Source: Odiellus spinosus
Lineage: Eukaryota > Arthropoda > Arachnida > Opiliones > Phalangiidae
Direction of reading: 5' to 3'
DNA length: 64,000 nt
Assembly: GCA_963920705.1 (NCBI GenBank)
Contig: CAWUCO010000291.1
Coordinates: forward strand, 1,922,001 to 1,986,000
Numbering within the stretch: position 1 is the first letter of the stretch; every line of letters starts with the position of its first letter. Positions 51,942-61,174 of this stretch are shown here, piece by piece. The notes beneath the pieces were generated by a model. That model was not told where the DNA came from. It did not search any database and worked only from the letters and a program-made list of their open reading frames with translations. Made by a program: the position numbers and the translations under genes.

Positions 51942-54900
51942 TTCAATCTTTGGCGTTCAATATTAGGCGTTCAATCTTTGGCGTTCAATTTTTGGCGTTC
52001 AATCTTTGGCGTCCAATATTTGGCGTTCAATCTTTGGCGTTCAATATTTGGTGTTCAATATTTGGTCTTCAATATTTGGCATTCAATCTTTGGCGTTCAA
52101 TATTTGGCGTTCAATATTTGGCGTTCAATATTAGCGTTCAATCTTTGGCGTTCAATCTTTGGCGTTCAATATTTGGCGTTCAATCTTTGGCGTTCAATCT
52201 TTGGCGTTCAATATTAGGCGTTCAATCTTTGGCGTCCAATATTTGGCGTTCAATCTTTGGCGTTCAATATTTGGTGTTCAATATTTGGTCTTCAATATTT
52301 TTACTTCAATCTTTGGCGTTCAATATTTAGCGCACAATCTTTGGCGTTCAATATTTGGTCTTCAATATTTGGCGTTCAATATTTGGTCTTCAATATTTGG
52401 CATTCAATCTTTGGCGTTCAATATTTGGCGCACAATCTTTGGCGTTCAATATTTGGCGTTCAATCTTGGCGTTCAATATTTGGCGTTCAATATTTGGCGT
52501 TCAATCTTTAGCGTTCAATATTTGGCGTTCAATCTTTGGCGTTCAATCTTTGGCGTCCAATATTTGGCGTTCAATCTTTGGCGTTCAAAATTTGGCGTTC
52601 AATATTTGGTCTTCAATATTTGGCATTCAACCTTTGGCGTTCAATATTTGGCGTTCAATCTTTGGCGTTCAATATTTGGCGTTCAATATTTGGCGTTCAA
52701 TATTTGGCGTTCAATCTTTGGCGTTCAATATTTGGCGTTCAATCTGTGGCGTTCAAATTTGGCGTTCAATATTTGGCGTTCAATCTTTGGCTGTCAATAT
52801 TTGGCGTTCAATCTTTGGCGTCCAATATTTGGCGTTCAATCTTTGGCGTTCAATATTTGGTCTTCAATATTTGGCATTCAATCTTTGGCGTTCAATATTT
52901 GGCGTTCAATCTTTGGCGTTCAATATTTGGCGTTCAATATTTGGCGTTCAATATTTGGCGTTCAATCTTTGGCGTTCAATATTTGGCGTTCAATCTGTGG
53001 CGTTCAAATTTGGCGTTCAATATTTGGCGTTCAATCTTTGGCGTTCAATGCTGGCGTTAATCTTTGGCGTTCAATCTTTGGCGTTCAATGTTTGGCGTTC
53101 AATCTTTGGCGTTCAAAATTTGGCGTTCAATATTTGGTCTTCAATATTTGGCATTCAACCTTTGGCGTTCAATATTTGGCGCACAATCTTTGACGTTCAA
53201 TATTTGGCGTTCAATCTTGGCGTTCAATATTTGGCGTTCAATATTTGGCGTTCAATCTTTAGCGTTCAATATTTGGCGTTCAATCTTTGGCGTTCAATCT
53301 TTGGCGTCCAATATTTGGCGTTCAATCTTTAACTTTCAATATTTGGCGTCCAATATTTGGCGTTCAATCCTTGGCGTTCAATCTTTGGCGTTCAATCTTT
53401 GGCGTTCAATCTTTGGCGTTCAATCTTTGGCGTTCAATCTTTTGCGTTCAATCTTTGGCGTTCAATATTTGGCGTTCAATATTTGGTCTTCAATATTTGG
53501 CATTCCATCTTTGGCGTTCAATATTTGGCGCACAATCTTTGGCGTTCAAAATTTGGCGTTCAATCTTTGGCGTTCAATATTTGGCGTTCAATCTTTGGCG
53601 TTCAATATTTGGTGTTCAATATTTGGTCTTCAATATTTGGCATTCAATCTTTGGCGTTCAATATTTGGCGTTCAATATTTGGCGTTCAATATTTGGCGTT
53701 CAATCTTTGGCGTTCAATCTTTGGCGTTCAATATTTGGCGTTCAATCTTTGGCGTTCAATCTTTGGCGTTCAATATTAGGCGTTCAATCTTTGGCGTCCA
53801 ATATTTGGCGTTCAATCTTTGGCGTTCAATATTTGGTGTTCAATATTTGGTCTTCAATATTTTTACTTCAATCTTTGGCGTTCAATATTTAGCGCACAAT
53901 CTTTGGCGTTCAATATTTGGTCTTCAATATTTGGCGTTCAATATTTGGTCTTCAATATTTGGCATTCAATCTTTGGCGTTCAATATTTGGCGCACAATCT
54001 TTGGCGTTCAATATTTGGCGTTCAATCTTGGCGTTCAATATTTGGCGTTCAATATTTGGCGTTCAATCTTTAGCGTTCAATATTTGGCGTTCAATCTTTG
54101 GCGTTCAATCTTTGGCGTCCAATATTTGGCGTTCAATCTTTAACTTTCAATATTTGGCGTCCAATATTTGGCGTTCAATCCTTGGCGTTCAATCTTTGGC
54201 GTTCAATCTTTGGCGTTCAATCTTTGGCGTTCAATCTTTGGCGTTCAATCTTTTGCGTTCAATCTTTGGCGTTCAATATTAGGCGTTCAATCTTTGGCGT
54301 CCAATATTTGGCGTTCAATCTTTGGCGTTCAATATTTGGTGTTCAATATTTGGTCTTCAATATTTTTACTTCAATCTTTGGCGTTCAATATTTAGCGCAC
54401 AATCTTTGGCGTTCAATATTTGGCGTTCAATATTTGGCGGTCAATATTTGGTCTTCAATATTTGGCATTCCATCTTTGGCGTTCAATATTTGGCGCACAA
54501 TCTTTGGCGTTCAAAATTTGGCGTTCAATCTTTGGCGTTCAATATTTGGCGTTCAATCTTTGGCGTTCAATCTTTGGCGTTCAAAATTTGGCGTTCAATC
54601 TTTGGCGTTCAATATTGGCGTTCAATCTTTGGCGTTCAATCTTTGGCGTTCAATCTTTGGCGTCCAATATTTGGCGTTCAATCTTTGGCGTTCAATATTT
54701 GGTGTTCAATATTTGGTCTTCAATATTTGGCATTCAATCTTTGGCGTTCAATATTTGGCGCACAATATTTGGTGTTCAATATTTGGCGTTCAATCTTTGG
54801 CGTTCAATATTTGGCGTTCAATATTTGGCGTTCAATCCATAGCGTTCAATATTTGGCGTTCAATCTTTGGCGTTCAATCTTTGGCGTTCAATATTTGGCG

Positions 54901-55640
54901 TTCAATCTTTGGCGTTCAATCTTTGGCGTTCAATATTAGGCGTTCAATCTTTGGCGTCCAATATTTGGCGTTCAATCTTTGGCGTTCAATATTTGGTGTT
55001 CAATATTTGGTCTTCAATATTTGGACTTCAATCTTTGGCGTTCAATATTTAGCGCACAATCTTTGGCGTTCAATATTTGGTCTTCAATATTTGGCGTTCA
55101 ATCTTTGGCGTTCGATCTTTGACGTTCAATCTTTGGCGTTCAATTTTGGCGTTCTTATTTGGCGTTCAATCTTTGGCGTTCAATCTATGGCGTTCAATCT
55201 TTGGCGTTCAATCTTTGGCGTTCAATATTTGGCGTACAATATTTGGTGTTCAAACTTTGGCGTTCAATATTTGGTCTTCAATATTTGGCATTCAATCTTT
55301 GGCGTTCAATATTTGGCGTTCAATCTTTGGCGTTCAATCTTTGGCGTTCAATCTTTGGCGTTCAATCTTTGGCGTTCAATCTTTGGCGGTCAATCTTTGG
55401 CGTTCAATCTTTGGCGTTCAATCTTTGGCGTCCAATATTTGGCGTTCAATCTTTGGCGTTCAATATTTGGCGTTCAATATTTGGTCTTCAATATTTGGCA
55501 TTCAATCTTTGGCGTTCAATATGTGACGTTCAATCTTTGACGTTCGATATTTGGCGTTCAATATTTGGCGTTCAATATTTGGTGATCAATATTTGGTCTT
55601 CAATATTTTCATTCAATCTTTGGCGTTCAATATTTAGCGC
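51942..55640 (+). repeat. Large higher-order block, copy 2 (paired with 48,258-51,859)
   Basis: This is the downstream partner of the preceding block, about 0.1 kb longer. It opens with an attagg unit at 51,965 where copy 1 has atttgg at 48,281. It also has an extra aatgttt unit near 53,090, and it lacks several units present in copy 1 near 49.9-50.0 kb. Alignment ends at 55,640, where gcgcacaat in this copy faces gcgttcaat at 51,859. Confidence 0.78.
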
Positions 55641-56707
55641 ACAATCTTTGGCGTTCAATATTTGGTCTTCAATATTTGGCGTTCAATCTTTGGCGTTCAA
55701 TTTTGGCGTTCTTATTTGGCGTTCAATCTTCGGCGTTCAATCTGTGGCGTTCAATCTGTGGCGTTCAATCTTTGGCGTTCAATTTTTGGCGTTCTCACTT
55801 TGGCGTTCAATATTAGGCGTTCAATATTTGGTGTTCAATCTTTGGCGTTCTATCTTTGGCTGTCAATATTTGGCGTTCAATCTTTGGCGTTCAATATTTT
55901 GCGTTCAATCTTTGGCGTTCAATCTTTGGCGTTCAATCTTTGGCGTCCAATATTTGGCGTTCAATCTTTGGCGTTCAATATTTTGGTCTTCAATATTTGG
56001 CATTCAATCTTTGGCGTTCAATATTTGGCGTTCAATCTTTGGCGTTCAATATTTGGCGTTCAATTTTTGGCGTTCAATCTTTGGCGTTCAATCTTTGGCG
56101 TCCATTATTTGGCGGTCAATCTTTGGCGTTCAATCTTTAGCATTCAATATTTGGCATTCAATATTTGGCGTTCAATCTTTTACGTTTCATCTTTGGCGTT
56201 CAATATTAGACGTTCAATATTTGGCGTCAATCTTTGGCGTTCAATCTTTGGCGTTCAATATTTGGCGTTCAATCCTTGGCGTTCAATCTTTGGCGTTCAA
56301 TCTTTGGCGTTCAATATTTGACGTCAATATTTGGCGTCAATCTTTGGCGTTCATATTTGGCGTTCAATTTTTGGCGTTCAATATTTGGCGTTCAATCTTT
56401 GGCGTTCAATTTGTGGCGTTCAATCTGTGGCGTTCAATATTTGGCGTTCAATCTTTGGCGTTCGATCTTTGGCGTTCGATCTTTGGCGTTCAATATTTGG
56501 CGTTCTTATTTGGCGTTCAATCTTTGCGTTCAATCTGTGGCGTTCAATCTGTGGCGTTCAATATTTGGCGTTCAATATTTGACGTTCAATCTTTGGCGTT
56601 CAATCTTTGGCGTTCAATATTTGGCGTTCAATCTTTGGCGTTCAATATTTGGCGTTCAATCCTTGGCGTTCAATCTGTGGCGTTCAATATTTGGCGTTCA
56701 ATATTTG

Positions 56708-58865
56708 ACGTTCAATCTTTGGCGTTCAATCTTTGGCGTCCAATATTTGGCGTTCAATCTTTAACTTTCAATATTTGGCGTCCAATATTTGGCGTTCAAT
56801 CCTTGGCGTTCAATCTTTGGCGTTAATTCTTTGGCGTTCAATCTTTGGCGTTCAATCTTTGGCGTTCAATCTTTTGCGTTCAATCTTTGGCGTTCAATAT
56901 TTGGCGTTCAATATTTGGCGGTCAATATTTGGTCTTCAATATTTGGCATTCCATCTTTGGCGTTCAATATTTGGCGCACAATCTTTGGCGTTCAAAATTT
57001 GGCGTTCAATCTTTGGCGTTCAATATTTGGCGTTCAATCTTTGGCGTTCAATCTTTGGCGTTCAAAATTTGGCGTTCAATCTTTGGCGTTCAATATTTGG
57101 CGTTCAATCTTTGGCGTTCAATCTTTGGCGTTCAATCTTTGGCGTCCAATATTTGGCGTTCAATCTTTGGCGTTCAATCTTTGGCGTTCAATATTAGGCG
57201 TTCAATCTTTGGCGTCCAATATTTGGCGTTCAATCTTTGGCGTTCAATATTTGGTGTTCAATATTTGGTCTTCAATATTTGGACTTCAATCTTTGGCGTT
57301 CAATATTTAGCGCACAATCTTTGGCGTTCAATATTTGGTCTTCAATATTTGGCGTTCAATCTTTGGCGTTCGATCTTTGACGTTCAATCTTTGGCGTTCA
57401 ATTTTGGCGTTCTTATTTGGCGTTCAATCTTTGGCGTTCAATCTATGGCGTTCAATCTTTGGCGTTCAATCTTTGGCGTTCAATATTTGGCGTTCAATAT
57501 TTGGCGTTCAATCTTTGGCGTTCAATATTTGGCGTTCAATCTGTGGCGTTCAAAATTTGGCGTTCAATATTTGGCGTTCAATCTTTGGCGTTCAATGCTG
57601 GCGTTAATCTTTGGCGTTCAATCTTTGGCGTTCAATCTTTGGCGTTCAATCTTTGGCGTTCAATATTTGGCGTTCAATATTTGGTCTTCAATATTTGGCA
57701 TTCAATCTTGGGCGTTCACTATTTGGCGCACAATCTTTGGCATTCAATATTTGGCGTTCAATCTTTGGCGTTCAATATTTGGCGTTCAATCTTTGGCTTT
57801 CAATATTAGGCATTCAATATTTGGCGTTCAATATTTAGCGCACAATCTTTGGCGTTCAATATTTGGTCTTCAATATTTGGCGTTCAATATTTGGTCTTCA
57901 ATATTTGGCATTCAATCTTTGGCGTTCAATATTTGGCGCACAATCTTTGGCGTTCAATATTTGGCGTTCAATCTTGGCGTTCAATATTTGGCGTTCAATA
58001 TTTGGCGTTCAATCTTTAGCGTTCAATATTTGGCGTTCAATCTTTGGCGTTCAATCTTTGGCGTCCAATATTTGGCGTTCAATCTTTAACTTTCAATATT
58101 TGGCGTCCAATATTTGGCGTTCAATCCTTGGCGTTCAATCTTTGGCGTTCAATCTTTGGCGTTCAATCTTTGGCGTTCAATCTTTGGCGTTCAATCTTTT
58201 GCGTTCAATCTTTGGCGTTCAATATTTGGCGTTCAATATTTGGCGGTCAATATTTGGTCTTCAATATTTGGCATTCCATCTTTGGCGTTCAATATTTGGC
58301 GCACAATCTTTGGCGTTCAAAATTTGGCGTTCAATCTTTGGCGTTCAATATTTGGCGTTCAATCTTTGGCGTTCAATCTTTGGCGTTCAAAATTTGGCGT
58401 TCAATCTTTGGCGTTCAATATTTGGCGTTCAATCTTTGGCGTTCAATCTTTGGCGTTCAATCTTTGGCGTCCAATATTTGGCGTTCAATCTTTGGCGTTC
58501 AATCTTTGGCGTTCAATATTAGGCGTTCAATCTTTGGCGTCCAATATTTGGCGTTCAATCTTTGGCGTTCAATATTTGGTGTTCAATATTTGGTCTTCAA
58601 TATTTGGACTTCAATCTTTGGCGTTCAATATTTAGCGCACAATCTTTGGCGTTCAATATTTGGTCTTCAATATTTGGCGTTCAATCTTTGGCGTTCGATC
58701 TTTGACGTTCAATCTTTGGCGTTCAATTTTGGCGTTCTTATTTGGCGTTCAATCTTTGGCGTTCAATCTATGGCGTTCAATCTTTGGCGTTCAATCTTTG
58801 GCGTTCAATATTTGGTGTTCAATATTTGGCGTTCAATCTTTGGCGTTCAATATTTGGCGTTCAAT
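56708..58865 (+). repeat. Duplicated 0.83-kb block, step 1,325 bp
   Basis: Positions 56,708-57,540 and 58,033-58,865 share ttaactttc, tttgcgttc, gcggtc, cattccatc, gcgcacaat, caaaattt, attagg, tggacttc, tttagcgcac, cgttcgatctttgacg and cgttcttattt at this step. Near 56,825 the first copy reads gcgttaattc where the second is normal. The 0.49 kb between them (57,541-58,032) is different sequence. It contains the single 12-mer at 57,597 and a cttgggcgttcact variant that recurs 5,090 bp further on near 62,800. Confidence 0.78.
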
Positions 58866-61174
58866 ATTTGGCGTTCAATCCATAGCGTTCAATATTTGGC
58901 GTTCAATCTTTGGCGTTCAATCTTTGGCGTTCAATATTTGGCGTTCAATCTTTGGCGTTCAATCTTTGGCGTTCAATATTAGGCGTTCAATCTTTGGCGT
59001 CCAATATTTGGCGTTCAATCTTTGGCGTTCAATATTTGGTGTTCAATATTTGGTCTTCAATATTTGGACTTCAATCTTTGGCGTTCAATATTTAGCGCAC
59101 AATCTTTGGCGTTCAATATTTGGTCTTCAATATTTGGCGTTCAATCTTTGGCGTTCGATCTTTGACGTTCAATCTTTGGCGTTCAATTTTGGCGTTCTTA
59201 TTTGGCGTTCAATCTTTGGCGTTCAATCTATGGCGTTCAATCTTTGGCGTTCAATCTTTGGCGTTCAATATTTGGCGTACAATATTTGGTGTTCAAACTT
59301 TGGCGTTCAATATTTGGTCTTCAATATTTGGCATTCAATCTTTGGCGTTCAATATTTGGCGTTCAATCTTTGGCGTTCAATCTTTGGCGTTCAATCTTTG
59401 GCGTTCAATCTTTGGCGTTCAATCTTTGGCGGTCAATCTTTGGCGTTCAATCTTTGGCGTTCAATCTTTGGCGTCCAATATTTGGCGTTCAATCTTTGGC
59501 GTTCAATATTTGGCGTTCAATATTTGGTCTTCAATATTTGGCATTCAATCTTTGGCGTTCAATATGTGACGTTCAATCTTTGACGTTCGATATTTGGCGT
59601 TCAATATTTGGCGTTCAATATTTGGTGATCAATATTTGGTCTTCAATATTTGGCATTCAATCTTTGGCGTTCAATATTTAGCGCACAATCTTTGGCGTTC
59701 AATATTTGGTCTTCAATATTTGGCGTTCAATCTTTGGCGTTCAATTTTGGCGTTCTTATTTGGCGTTCAATCTTCGGCGTTCAATCTGTGGCGTTCAATC
59801 TGTGGCGTTCAATCTTTGGCGTTCAATTTTTGGCGTTCTCACTTTGGCGTTCAATATTAGGCGTTCAATATTTGGTGTTCAATCTTTGGCGTTCAATGCT
59901 GGCGTTCACAATATTTGGCGTTCAATCTTTGGCGTTCAATCTTTGGCGTTCTATCTTTGGCTGTCAATATTTGGCGTTCAATCTTTGGCGTTCAATATTT
60001 TGCGTTCAATCTTTGGCGTTCAATATTTGGCGTTCAATATTTGGCGTTCAATCCATAGCGTTCAATATTTGGCGTTCAATCTTTGGCGTTCAATCTTTGG
60101 CGTTCAATATTTGGCGTTCAATCTTTGGCGTTCAATCTTTGGCGTTCAATATTAGGCGTTCAATCTTTGGCGTCCAATATTTGGCGTTCAATCTTTGGCG
60201 TTCAATATTTGGTGTTCAATATTTGGTCTTCAATATTTGGACTTCAATCTTTGGCGTTCAATATTTAGCGCACAATCTTTGGCGTTCAATATTTGGTCTT
60301 CAATATTTGGCGTTCAATCTTTGGCGTTCGATCTTTGACGTTCAATCTTTGGCGTTCAATTTTGGCGTTCTTATTTGGCGTTCAATCTTTGGCGTTCAAT
60401 CTATGGCGTTCAATCTTTGGCGTTCAATCTTTGGCGTTCAATATTTGGCGTACAATATTTGGTGTTCAAACTTTGGCGTTCAATATTTGGTCTTCAATAT
60501 TTGGCATTCAATCTTTGGCGTTCAATATTTGGCGTTCAATCTTTGGCGTTCAATCTTTGGCGTTCAATCTTTGGCGTTCAATCTTTGGCGTTCAATCTTT
60601 GGCGGTCAATCTTTGGCGTTCAATCTTTGGCGTTCAATCTTTGGCGTCCAATATTTGGCGTTCAATCTTTGGCGTTCAATATTTGGCGTTCAATATTTGG
60701 TCTTCAATATTTGGCATTCAATCTTTGGCGTTCAATATGTGACGTTCAATCTTTGACGTTCGATATTTGGCGTTCAATATTTGGCGTTCAATATTTGGTG
60801 ATCAATATTTGGTCTTCAATATTTGGCATTCAATCTTTGGCGTTCAATATTTAGCGCACAATCTTTGGCGTTCAATATTTGGTCTTCAATATTTGGCGTT
60901 CAATCTTTGGCGTTCAATTTTGGCGTTCTTATTTGGCGTTCAATCTTCGGCGTTCAATCTGTGGCGTTCAATCTGTGGCGTTCAATCTTTGGCGTTCAAT
61001 TTTTGGCGTTCTCACTTTGGCGTTCAATATTAGGCGTTCAATATTTGGTGTTCAATCTTTGGCGTTCAATGCTGGCGTTCACAATATTTGGCGTTCAATC
61101 TTTGGCGTTCAATCTTTGGCGTTCTATCTTTGGCTGTCAATATTTGGCGTTCAATCTTTGGCGTTCAATATTTT
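58829..61174 (+). repeat. Tandem duplication, step 1,173 bp
   Basis: Copy 1 is 58,829-60,001 and copy 2 is 60,002-61,174, with similarity running to about 61,197. Matched points include tccatagcg, tggacttc, tttagcgcac, cgttcttattt, gcggtc, tgtgacg (59,565 and 60,738), cgttctcacttt and the gctggcgttcacaat unit. No differences were seen in the lines compared. Earlier, less exact copies of parts lie near 51.1-51.8 kb and 54.9-55.6 kb. Confidence 0.85.

Noticed and set aside
57541..58032. Transposon between the two 0.83-kb copies.
   Set aside because: The 0.49 kb between them is ordinary family-2 repeat with a single 12-mer cassette, without terminal repeats or coding content.
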